From assembly GCA_963625655.1 (NCBI GenBank), contig CAVFTS010000001.1:57903-121902 (forward strand): 64,000 nt of DNA. The letters run 5' to 3'. Both the position numbers and the translations under genes were made by a program. Shown here piece after piece: positions 8,695-16,369 of the stretch. A model generated the notes under the pieces. That model was not told where the DNA came from. It did not search any database and worked only from the letters and a program-made list of their open reading frames with translations. Each line of letters opens with the position of its first letter. Within the stretch, counting starts at the first letter, position 1. This DNA comes from F23-B02 sp963625655 (GTDB taxonomy: Bacteria; Bacillota; Clostridia; Oscillospirales; Oscillospiraceae).

Positions 8695-8728
8695 GTATCA
8701 AACTATGCCGTGCATCATAGATTTATAC
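8695..8728. promoter_or_regulatory. Interleaved divergent sigma-E-like promoters (ylbJ and yqfC)
   Basis: On the plus strand GTATCAA (8695-8701), 14 bases, then CATAGATT (8716-8723). On the minus strand GTATAAA (8728-8722), 14 bases, then CATAGTTT (8707-8700). The -10 elements resemble the Bacillus sigma-E consensus CATACAHT and the spacing fits. Both neighbouring genes have sigma-E-controlled homologues in B. subtilis. Each promoter's -10 lies within the other's spacer or -35 region. Confidence 0.5.
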
Positions 8729-8744
8729 GACGGGAGGTGGGCGG

Positions 8745-9014
8745 ATGCAGGGGAAAGGCAAAAAAGCCGAGCTGCTTGCGGACAGACTTGAGATACCTGC
8801 AGATGCACTCGGAGCGCCGAAGCTGAGCATTTGCGGACGCAGACGGGTGCTTGTGGAAAACCATTGCGGCATCTTAAGCTACGGCGACACCGTGATAGAG
8901 CTGTGCTGTAGTGACATGAAAATCCGCATCCGAGGCGACGGACTGCGGCTGGGAGCAATGGACAAAAAGGATATGATGATAAGCGGAAGAATACTGTCGG
9001 TAGAGCTTGAGTAG
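8745..9014 (+). CDS. yqfC: YabP/YqfC family sporulation protein
   Basis: An 89-residue YabP/YqfC-family protein with the recognisable run VLVENHCGILSYGDTVIEL. YqfC is produced in the mother cell under sigma-E in Bacillus; its molecular role is not known. GGGAGGTG gives a strong ribosome site before the ATG. It is eight bases upstream of yqfD, as in Bacillus and most spore-forming Clostridia, and heads the run yqfC-yqfD-phoH-ybeY-era. Confidence 0.88.
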   Translation: MQGKGKKAELLADRLEIPADALGAPKLSICGRRRVLVENHCGILSYGDTVIELCCSDMKIRIRGDGLRLGAMDKKDMMISGRILSVELE

Positions 9015-9022
9015 GAGGAAAA

Positions 9023-10192
9023 ATGAAACTTTTCGATATTGCAAGAGGTACCGTGACCGTCGAAATACGAGGAGCCGAGCCGGAGCGTGTGCTGAACGTC
9101 ATGGCGCAGAAGGGCATAGCGTTTTGGAACACAAGCCCGAACACCGATTTCCGCATCGTTACAACGGTTTATGCGTCGGATTATCCGAAGGTACAGGAGC
9201 AAAACGGCAGAGCGGGGTGCGAGGTGAGAATGCTCACGAGCAGTGGGGGACGCCGCCTTTTGCGCAGCGCAAAGCGGCGCATCGCCCTGCTCACGGGGCT
9301 GTGCGTCTGCACCGTCGCTTTGGCTGTCTCGTCGCTGTTTGTGTGGAGCATCAGCGTCACGGGAAACGAAAAGCTCTCGGACGCAGCGCTCCTCCGCAAG
9401 CTCGAAGAAGCGGGGCTTTCCTACGGCAGCTTTTGGGTGGGACTTGACACCGATATGATAAAGAGTAAGCTCCTGCTCGAAAACGAGGAGCTGTCGTGGG
9501 TCGGGATAAACATTTCAAATTCCCGCGCAGAGCTTTGCGTGCATGAGCGCGTCGAGAAGCCGGAGCTTGTATCGGAGGGTGAGCCGCAGAGCATATATGC
9601 CGCAAAGTCGGGGGTCATCACAAAGCTTTGCGTGCTTGAGGGCAGCCCTGCGGCCGCACCGGGAGACACGGTCACGCAGGGAGAGCTTTTGGTCAGCGGA
9701 GAGATGCTCAGCGAGACGGCGGAGCCGAGATATGTGAAGGCGATGGCGCAGGCGGAGGCGAGAACATGGTATGAGCTGACGGCGGTAACACCGCTTTACG
9801 AGTACAAAAAGACCGGAGTGGACGGTTCACATCGGGAAATATCGCTCATGCTCGGCAAAAACAGGATAAATTTTTACTCAGACAGTAGAAATCTTGACGC
9901 AAGCTGTGATAAAATAAATAAGATTAAGAATCTGTCGATAGATTCGGCGTTCGTGTTGCCTTTGGGTATAATAGAGGGAAGCACGGTGCGCAGGGAAACC
10001 GAGTATCGGCGTATCGACAGCGACGAGGCGGCCGAACGCATGAAGCAGCGCCTAATAGAGGAGCTGCAGGCGCAGATCGGCGACGGGGAGATAGTGAGCT
10101 ATACCTGCTCCGTCTCGGAAAGCGATGAGCTGCTGTACCTTACCCTGCGTGCGGAATGTCTCGAAAACATTGCTATAAGCGGAGAGATCTAA
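9023..10192 (+). CDS. yqfD: Sporulation protein YqfD
   Basis: A 389-residue membrane-anchored protein with one clear transmembrane segment at about residues 87-109 (preceded by RRLLRSAKRR, so the bulk is probably outside). The N-terminal RGTVTVEIRGAEPERVLNVM and the extracytoplasmic SAKSGVITKL-type segment after the membrane fit the YqfD family, which contains a POTRA-like region. It is required for efficient sporulation in Bacillus. It lies one base before phoH, so this operon ties a sporulation pair to general RNA and ribosome genes. Confidence 0.9.
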   Translation: MKLFDIARGTVTVEIRGAEPERVLNVMAQKGIAFWNTSPNTDFRIVTTVYASDYPKVQEQNGRAGCEVRMLTSSGGRRLLRSAKRRIALLTGLCVCTVALAVSSLFVWSISVTGNEKLSDAALLRKLEEAGLSYGSFWVGLDTDMIKSKLLLENEELSWVGINISNSRAELCVHERVEKPELVSEGEPQSIYAAKSGVITKLCVLEGSPAAAPGDTVTQGELLVSGEMLSETAEPRYVKAMAQAEARTWYELTAVTPLYEYKKTGVDGSHREISLMLGKNRINFYSDSRNLDASCDKINKIKNLSIDSAFVLPLGIIEGSTVRRETEYRRIDSDEAAERMKQRLIEELQAQIGDGEIVSYTCSVSESDELLYLTLRAECLENIAISGEI

Positions 10193-10193
10193 C

Positions 10194-11195
10194 ATGATAG
10201 AACGGACGATAGAGGTCGAAAGAATGGAACACGTCATAAGCGTGTTCGGCTCCTTTGACCAGAACCTGCGGATAATTGAGAGCGAGCTTGGAGTCAAGGT
10301 GCTTGACCGTGACAACAAGATCCACGTCTGCGGTGAGGAAGAAAGCGCCATGCTTGCGGAAAAGGCGATAAACGGACTTTTGACCTTGGCAGCAAGAGGC
10401 GAAAACATCGATGCACAGAATGTGCGCTATATACTGAAGCTCGTTGCCGAGGGTAAGGAGTCGAAAATCGACGAGCTTGCAGGCGACGTTGTCTGCATAA
10501 CGGCAAAGGGCAAGCCCGTCAAGGCGAAGACCTTGGGGCAGAAAAGCTACTGCGAGGCCATAGCGAACAACACCATCACCCTCGGCGTCGGACCTGCCGG
10601 CACCGGCAAGACCTATCTTGCGGTTGCGGCGGCGGTTGCCGCCTTCCGTGCGGAGGAGGTAAACAGAATCATTCTGACTCGTCCGGCGGTCGAGGCCGGC
10701 GAACGTCTCGGCTTTCTGCCGGGCGACCTTCAGAGCAAGGTCGATCCCTACCTGCGCCCGCTCTACGATGCGCTTTTCGATATGCTCGGAGCGGAGACCT
10801 ATCAGAAGTACCTTGAGCGGGGCAATATCGAGGTCGCACCGCTTGCCTATATGCGAGGACGGACGCTTGACGACAGCTTCATCATCTTAGACGAGGCGCA
10901 GAACACGTCGGGCGAGCAGATGAAAATGTTCCTGACACGAATAGGCTTCGGCTCCAAGGCGGTCATAACCGGTGATATTACGCAGATAGACCTCCCGGCG
11001 GACAAGGTGAGCGGACTCAAAACCGCAATGAAGGTGCTTGACGGCATAGAGGATATTGCGATATGCAAGCTCACGGGAGCGGACGTCGTGCGTCACAGAC
11101 TTGTGCAGAAAATAATCGAGGCGTATGAGGAGTACGACAACAAGCACCCGGTGCAGAATACGAAAAAGAGATATAAAGGAAAGCCTGCAAAATGA
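10194..11195 (+). CDS. phoH: PhoH-like ATPase
   Basis: A 333-residue PhoH/YbeZ-type P-loop ATPase, thought to act in RNA metabolism or ribosome assembly alongside YbeY. Walker A is GPAGTGKT at residues 133-140 and Walker B is IILDEAQNT. The N-terminal about 100 residues form the small KH-like domain of the family. It overlaps ybeY by four bases. The PhoH-YbeY partnership is conserved across bacteria. Confidence 0.93.
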   Translation: MIERTIEVERMEHVISVFGSFDQNLRIIESELGVKVLDRDNKIHVCGEEESAMLAEKAINGLLTLAARGENIDAQNVRYILKLVAEGKESKIDELAGDVVCITAKGKPVKAKTLGQKSYCEAIANNTITLGVGPAGTGKTYLAVAAAVAAFRAEEVNRIILTRPAVEAGERLGFLPGDLQSKVDPYLRPLYDALFDMLGAETYQKYLERGNIEVAPLAYMRGRTLDDSFIILDEAQNTSGEQMKMFLTRIGFGSKAVITGDITQIDLPADKVSGLKTAMKVLDGIEDIAICKLTGADVVRHRLVQKIIEAYEEYDNKHPVQNTKKRYKGKPAK

Positions 11196-11674
11196 AGCAT
11201 GAGATATACTTTACAAGAGAAAAGACTGGACTCGGACACCGTACCGCAGCGTCGGTCATAAGGAAGGCTGCGCAAAAGGCGCTTGATGCCGAAAGGGTGG
11301 ACAAGCCCTGTATAATCAGCGTCATGCTCACCGATGACGAGGGCATACGCAGCATAAATGCCGAATTTCGGGGCATCGACAGGGCAACCGACGTTCTTTC
11401 GTTCCCCGGAGGGGAGATGCAGCCGGGGCATTTCAATGCCGACGCTCTGACCTACGACCCGGAGAGCGGCGCTTATATACTCGGTGACATGGCGATATCC
11501 CTTGAACGCTGTCAGGCGCAAGGGGAGGAGTTCGGTCACGGCTTTGACCGTGAAATAAGCTATCTCACCGTCCACTCGGTGCTGCACCTTTTGGGCTACG
11601 ACCACATGGACGAGGGAGAAATGAAGGCGCAAATGAGAAGCCGTGAGAAAGAGATAATGGAGGATGAGGTATGA
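11192..11674 (+). CDS. ybeY: Endoribonuclease/rRNA maturation factor YbeY
   Basis: YbeY is a zinc-dependent single-strand RNase acting in 16S rRNA 3'-end maturation and ribosome quality control. The metal-binding motif HSVLHLLGYDHMDEGE (HxxxHxxGYDH) is at the C-terminus. The conserved RATDVLSFPGGE segment is in the middle. The 160-residue length is typical. Four-base overlaps with phoH upstream and era downstream indicate coupled translation. Confidence 0.94.
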   Translation: MKHEIYFTREKTGLGHRTAASVIRKAAQKALDAERVDKPCIISVMLTDDEGIRSINAEFRGIDRATDVLSFPGGEMQPGHFNADALTYDPESGAYILGDMAISLERCQAQGEEFGHGFDREISYLTVHSVLHLLGYDHMDEGEMKAQMRSREKEIMEDEV

Positions 11675-12558
11675 CAAACAAGGCAGCTATGATAACCGTT
11701 TGCGGCAGACCCAACGTCGGTAAATCCACGCTTACGAACACGCTTGTCGGCGAAAAAATAGCGATAGTGTCAAACAAGCCCCAAACAACGAGAAACCGCA
11801 TTTGCGCAGTCGTAACGAAGGGCGACACGCAGTTTGTTTTCATGGACACTCCGGGCTTCCACAAGCCGAGGACGAGACTCGGCGACTACATGGTGAATGT
11901 GGTGCGTGAGTCCGTGGCGGACGTCGATGCGGTCATGCTCCTTGTTGAGCCGCTTCCCAACATCGGCAAGCAGGAGCAGGAGCTTATAGCGAGATTCAGG
12001 GAGACCGGCGTTCCGGCGCTGCTCGTCATAAATAAGATAGACACCGTTCAGAGAGCGGAGCTGCTTGAGGTCATGGCGGTCTACTCCGCAGCGTATGAGT
12101 TCGATGCGATAATCCCCATCTCCGCAAAGTCGGGCGAGGGAGTGGCAGAGCTGTTGGCGGAGCTTTCAAAGTACGCCGTGGACGGGCCTCCGCTTTTCCC
12201 GGACGACATGATTTCCGATCAGCCGGAGAAGCAAATCTGTGCGGAGCTTGTCAGAGAAAAGCTGCTGCTTTGCCTTGACAAGGAGATACCGCACGGAACC
12301 GCCGTCGAGGTTACGAGGTTTTCCGAGCGTGATGACGGCATAATCGACATGGATGTTACGATATATTGCGAAAAAGCAAGTCATAAGGGCATAATTATCG
12401 GCAAAAAGGGCGCAATGCTCAAGAAGATAGGCGAGCTTGCGAGAGCCGACATCGAGGCCTTTATGGGTACCAAGGTGTTTCTCCAGACATGGGTGAAAGT
12501 CAAGGAAAACTGGAGAGATTCGCAGGCTCAGCTCAGGAACTTCGGCTTTACGGAATAA
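11671..12558 (+). CDS. era: GTPase Era
   Basis: Era is a GTPase that binds the 3' end of 16S rRNA and helps 30S assembly. The G-domain motifs are G1 GRPNVGKST (residues 12-20), the switch region NKPQTTRNRI, G3 DTPGF and G4 NKID. The C-terminal KH domain is marked by IIIGKKGAMLKKIG. The 295-residue length is normal. Confidence 0.96.
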   Translation: MTNKAAMITVCGRPNVGKSTLTNTLVGEKIAIVSNKPQTTRNRICAVVTKGDTQFVFMDTPGFHKPRTRLGDYMVNVVRESVADVDAVMLLVEPLPNIGKQEQELIARFRETGVPALLVINKIDTVQRAELLEVMAVYSAAYEFDAIIPISAKSGEGVAELLAELSKYAVDGPPLFPDDMISDQPEKQICAELVREKLLLCLDKEIPHGTAVEVTRFSERDDGIIDMDVTIYCEKASHKGIIIGKKGAMLKKIGELARADIEAFMGTKVFLQTWVKVKENWRDSQAQLRNFGFTE

Positions 12559-12615
12559 GATTCCAACATATTGCGCACCCGCACCGTGAAATACTAAGCT
12601 CAGTGAGGTGCTGTT

Positions 12616-12750
12616 ATGGTGCAAATCAATTATTGGGAAATGTTCCGTGATACGGGCGACCCGATGTGTTGGCTCATGCTCAGGGCATCGGAGCGCAAAT
12701 CCGCAAACGGAGGCAAGGGAACTGAGGAAAAGCCTCAGGTCTCCGACTGA
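12616..12750 (+). CDS. yqzL: YqzL-like small protein (44 aa)
   Basis: A 44-residue gene between era and recO. The ATG at 12616 has GAGGTG with a five-base gap upstream. The N-terminal half, YWEMFRDTGDPMCWLMLRAS, matches the pattern of YqzL proteins (an aromatic-rich start, then a TG-D segment and hydrophobic 'LLM' residues). B. subtilis yqzL lies in the same place, between era and recO, which is the strongest argument for the call. The second half is polar and probably unstructured. Function is unknown. Confidence 0.75.
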   Translation: MVQINYWEMFRDTGDPMCWLMLRASERKSANGGKGTEEKPQVSD

Positions 12751-12796
12751 GCGGGGTACATAGATTCGGAGCCGACGCCATGACGCCGGAGGACGT

Positions 12797-13540
12797 ATGT
12801 TTAAAACGACAAGAGGACTTATCCTCAGAGAAGTTAAATATAAGGAAGCCGACAGGATAATCACCGTGCTGACGGATGATATGGGTAAGCTAAGCGCAAA
12901 GGCAAGAGGTGCGCTGCGAAAGGGCAGCAAGCTTTCGGCTGCAACGCAGTCGCTTGTGTTTTCGGAGCTTACAATGTTTGAAAACCGAGGAAAGTGGTCC
13001 GTTAACGAGGGCAGCACCCTTGAGGAGTTCAAGGGGCTTCGCAGCTCACTTTCGGCGCTTGCTCTTGCAAGCTACATTGCCGAATGCACGGAGGCGCTCA
13101 CGGGCGAGGAAACGCCTGAGCCGCAGATATTACAGCTTGCGCTCAACTGCCTTTTTGCGCTCTCAAATGAAATGTACCCGGAGGAGCATATAAAAGCTGC
13201 GTTTGAGCTGCGCCTCATGTGTCTTGCGGGCTATGAGCCGGATCTTTTCGCCTGCTCGGTGTGCGGCAGGCATGAAACGTCGGAGATGTATTTTCTGCCG
13301 TCGGAGGGGCATATGTGCTGCCCCGAATGCAGAAAAAAGCTGAGCGGGAGCTTTTTTGCCATCGGTGACGCCGCCTTGGACGCAATGCGGTACATTCTCA
13401 CTGCAGAGCCTAAGCGCCTGCTTGCTTTTGCGCTGCCGGAAACCGCACAGAAGGAGTTGTATCGGGCGACGGAGGGGTACCTGACGGCTCAGACGGAGCG
13501 GAGGTTTTCGACGCTCGACTACTGGAAGAAAGTGAAATGA
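12797..13540 (+). CDS. recO: DNA repair protein RecO
   Basis: RecO, with RecR and RecF, loads RecA onto SSB-coated single-stranded DNA. The N-terminal OB-fold begins TTRGLILREVKYKEADRII, the standard family start. A four-cysteine zinc finger is present (CSVCGRHE, later CCPEC). The 247-residue length is normal. The stop lies one base before the mutS2 ATG, so the two repair genes are likely co-transcribed with era and yqzL. Confidence 0.94.
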   Translation: MFKTTRGLILREVKYKEADRIITVLTDDMGKLSAKARGALRKGSKLSAATQSLVFSELTMFENRGKWSVNEGSTLEEFKGLRSSLSALALASYIAECTEALTGEETPEPQILQLALNCLFALSNEMYPEEHIKAAFELRLMCLAGYEPDLFACSVCGRHETSEMYFLPSEGHMCCPECRKKLSGSFFAIGDAALDAMRYILTAEPKRLLAFALPETAQKELYRATEGYLTAQTERRFSTLDYWKKVK

Positions 13541-13541
13541 T

Positions 13542-15917
13542 ATGGAGTTTTACGATAAATCATTGAATACGCTGGAATTGCCCGCCGTGCTGCGGATGCT
13601 TGCGGATGAAGCGGTGTCCGACGGCGCAAAGGAAGCGGCAATACAGCTCAAGCCTTCGTCAGAGAAGGCGGAGGTCAGACGGCGACTCGACGAAACGACT
13701 GCAGCAAAGAGCATGATGGTCGTAAACGGAAGTCCGTCCTTTTCGGGAATAAAGGACGTGCGCCCATCGCTGAGCAGAGCCGACCTCGGCGGAACGCTGA
13801 ACACGAGGGAACTGCTCGACATTGCAAGGGTCCTGCAGTGTTCGAGACTTGTTCGGGCTTACGTTTCGGGCGACAGACACGAAAAGACGTGCATAGACTT
13901 CCTCTTTACCGCACTTCGTGCAAACAAGTTCCTTGAGGAGAAAATTTCGTCGTCGATAATCGGTGAGGACGAAATCGCCGACGGCGCATCCTCGGAGCTT
14001 TCCAACATACGCAGAAAAATCCGTGCAACGGGAGCAAGGGTCAGGGACACGCTGCAAAAGATAATTTCCTCGCCCTCGTATGCAAAGGTGCTTCAGGAGC
14101 CGATAATCACAATGCGCTCCGACCGCTTCGTCGTACCCGTCAAGGCGGAGTGCAAGGGTGCGGTGCAGGGGCTTGTGCATGACATATCGGCGTCGGGCGC
14201 AACTTTGTTTATCGAGCCTATGGCGGTCGTGAAGGCAAATAACGAGCTTCGGGAGCTTGCCGCAAAGGAGAAGGCCGAGATAGAGCGCATCCTTGCGGAG
14301 CTGTCCGCCGACTGTGCCGAATATGCTGACGACATTTCGAGCAACTGCAATCTGCTTACTCAGCTCGACCTAATATTCGCAAAGGCAAAGCTCTCGTATA
14401 AGCTTGACTGCCAGGCACCGGAGCTGAGGGAAAAGGGCTTGGTTTTAAGGCGTGCAAGGCACCCGCTGCTTGACATAGCAAAGGCCGTTCCGATAAGCCT
14501 TGAGCTTGGCGTGGACTTTGACACACTCGTCATAACGGGGCCGAACACCGGCGGCAAGACGGTAAGTCTCAAGACCATCGGACTTTTGAGCCTTATGGCG
14601 CAATGCGGACTGCACATTCCCGCAGACAACGGAAGCGGTGTGCCGGTCTACAGCAGTGTGCTTGCGGATATAGGCGACGAGCAGAGCATCGAGCAGAATC
14701 TCTCAACCTTTTCCGCACATATGACGAACATAGTGAATATCATAAAGGAATGCAACGAGGATTCGCTCCTGCTTTTCGACGAGCTTGGTGCCGGCACCGA
14801 CCCCGCAGAGGGCGCTGCGCTTGCGATCGCAATCATCGAATACGCACGCAAGATCGGAGCAAACGTCGCCGCAACGACCCATTATGCGGAGCTGAAAGTG
14901 TACGCAAGCACCGAGAGCGGAATCCAGAATGCGTCCTGTGAGTTTGACGTTGAAACCCTGCGCCCGACATACAGGCTTTTGGTCGGCATACCCGGAAAAT
15001 CAAACGCTTTTGCAATATCCAAAAGGCTCGGACTGGACTCCGAGATCATTGAGGACGCACGGCGCAGGGTGGGCAGCGAGAACGTGAACTTTGAGGCGAT
15101 GCTCGAAAAGCTTGAGCAGACGAGGCTCATGCTTGAGCGTGACAGAGACGAGGCGGCAAAAAAGCTTCGTGAGGCGGAGGAGAATGCGAAAAAGGCTTCC
15201 TTCCTGCGTGCGGAGCTTGCGGTGCGCCTTGAGAAGGCGGACGAAAAGTCACGGCGTGAGGCGGAGCTTATCATTGCCGACGCACGGCGCACGGCTGAGG
15301 AGACCTTTGCGGAGCTTGACGCCATGCGTCGCCGCATAAACGACGAGCAGGAGGCACAGGCGGTAAACGAAGCGAGAAGCGAGCTGCGCCGCAGACTCAA
15401 CGAGTCGGAATCCAAGCTTCGCAGCGTACCCGTGCGCAAGGAGGAAAGCGACAAGGCTCCGACGAGGGAAGCACGGGCGGGCGACACCGTTGAGATACTT
15501 TCGATGGGCATTAAGGCGGAGGTGCTTTCCGTCAATCCCGACGGCAGTCTTGACCTTAAGGCGGGCATAATGAACGTGAAGGCAAAGCAGAGCGAGGTTC
15601 GTGCGCTGGAGGGTCAGACCGCAAAGAAGCGTGTGAGCGTGAGCAGCGGCGGCAGTGCGCTGCGCAGCCATGCGGTGGCATCCGAGATCGATTTGCGGGG
15701 CATGGAGTCGCTTGAGGCGGTTAATGCGGCCGAAATGTATATTGACAATGCGGTTATGGGAAAGCTTAAAACCGTAAGGATTATCCACGGCAAGGGAACG
15801 GGTGCGCTCAGAGCTGCGATACAGCAGATGCTCAAGCGCAATAAGCTTGTCAAAAGCTACCGTCTCGGTCGATACGGTGAAGGCGAAAGCGGCGTTACAA
15901 TAGTCGAATTGAAGTAA
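13542..15917 (+). CDS. mutS2: Endonuclease MutS2
   Basis: A 791-residue MutS2. It has the MutS-like ATPase without the mismatch-recognition domain: Walker A GPNTGGKT at residues 333-340 and LLFDELGAGTDPAEGAAL as Walker B and signature. A long charged coiled coil follows at about residues 515-620, then a KOW-like segment (AGDTVEILSMGIKAEV). The C-terminal Smr nuclease domain is marked by EIDLRGMESLEAV and IIHGKGTGALR. MutS2 limits homologous recombination and has also been implicated in rescuing collided ribosomes in Bacillus. Confidence 0.95.
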   Translation: MEFYDKSLNTLELPAVLRMLADEAVSDGAKEAAIQLKPSSEKAEVRRRLDETTAAKSMMVVNGSPSFSGIKDVRPSLSRADLGGTLNTRELLDIARVLQCSRLVRAYVSGDRHEKTCIDFLFTALRANKFLEEKISSSIIGEDEIADGASSELSNIRRKIRATGARVRDTLQKIISSPSYAKVLQEPIITMRSDRFVVPVKAECKGAVQGLVHDISASGATLFIEPMAVVKANNELRELAAKEKAEIERILAELSADCAEYADDISSNCNLLTQLDLIFAKAKLSYKLDCQAPELREKGLVLRRARHPLLDIAKAVPISLELGVDFDTLVITGPNTGGKTVSLKTIGLLSLMAQCGLHIPADNGSGVPVYSSVLADIGDEQSIEQNLSTFSAHMTNIVNIIKECNEDSLLLFDELGAGTDPAEGAALAIAIIEYARKIGANVAATTHYAELKVYASTESGIQNASCEFDVETLRPTYRLLVGIPGKSNAFAISKRLGLDSEIIEDARRRVGSENVNFEAMLEKLEQTRLMLERDRDEAAKKLREAEENAKKASFLRAELAVRLEKADEKSRREAELIIADARRTAEETFAELDAMRRRINDEQEAQAVNEARSELRRRLNESESKLRSVPVRKEESDKAPTREARAGDTVEILSMGIKAEVLSVNPDGSLDLKAGIMNVKAKQSEVRALEGQTAKKRVSVSSGGSALRSHAVASEIDLRGMESLEAVNAAEMYIDNAVMGKLKTVRIIHGKGTGALRAAIQQMLKRNKLVKSYRLGRYGEGESGVTIVELK

Positions 15918-15973
15918 AAGCCGTTGAATATTATTCTGAATAATGTGTAAATCTACAAAATAGACAAAATCTG

Positions 15974-16011
15974 TTGACGGTTTTTAAATAATTTGCTAAA
16001 GTAGATATAAT
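15974..16011 (+). promoter_or_regulatory. Probable ptsH promoter region
   Basis: Two overlapping sigma-A-like readings are possible. The first is TTGACG (15974-15979) with 17 bases and TAAAGT. The second is TTTAAA (15983-15988) with 17 bases and a perfect TATAAT (16006-16011). The 120-base AT-rich spacer between mutS2 and ptsH supports a separate start here. Confidence 0.55.
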
Positions 16012-16038
16012 CTTTAAAGGGGTTAAGGAGTGTCGAGC

Positions 16039-16302
16039 ATGGTTACTAAAGAGGTAGTCATAAACAATCAGGTCGGTCTTCACGCCAGACCTGCAACTTT
16101 CTTTATACAGAAGGCTAACGAATTTAAGAGCAGCATTTGGATCGAGAAAGAAGACAGGCGTGTAAACGCCAAGAGCCTGCTTGGTGTTCTTTCCCTCGGC
16201 ATCGTCAAAGGAACTGCCGTCAACCTTATCGCAGACGGCAACGATGAGAACGAGGCCATAAGCACTCTCTCCGATCTTATCGCATCCGACTTTTCCGAGT
16301 AA
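16039..16302 (+). CDS. ptsH: Phosphocarrier protein HPr
   Basis: HPr carries phosphate from enzyme I to the sugar-specific enzyme IIA of the PTS. With the ATG at 16039 the active histidine is exactly His15 (GLHARPAT) and the regulatory serine is exactly Ser46 (NAKSLLGVLSLG), the site HPr kinase uses for CcpA-linked catabolite control in Firmicutes. AAGGAG lies eight bases before this ATG. The alternative GTG at 16030 overlaps the ribosome site and can be dismissed. The gene is monocistronic, with its own promoter and terminator. Because His15 is present it is HPr rather than Crh. Confidence 0.95.
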   Translation: MVTKEVVINNQVGLHARPATFFIQKANEFKSSIWIEKEDRRVNAKSLLGVLSLGIVKGTAVNLIADGNDENEAISTLSDLIASDFSE

Positions 16303-16318
16303 TTTTCTTAAACGAGCT

Positions 16319-16352
16319 AAGGGCGTGTCATATCTGCGACACGCCCTTATTC
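16319..16352 (+). terminator. Rho-independent terminator after ptsH
   Basis: An 11-bp perfect stem (16319-16329 with 16338-16348) with an eight-base loop, followed by a short T-rich tail (ATTCT). The A-run on the other side is short, so it mainly serves the plus strand. Confidence 0.75.
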
Positions 16353-16369
16353 TAATATGAGGTACTGCA

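Noticed and set aside
16039..16302. Crh (catabolite repression HPr) instead of HPr
   Set aside because: Crh lacks the active His15; this protein has both His15 and Ser46.
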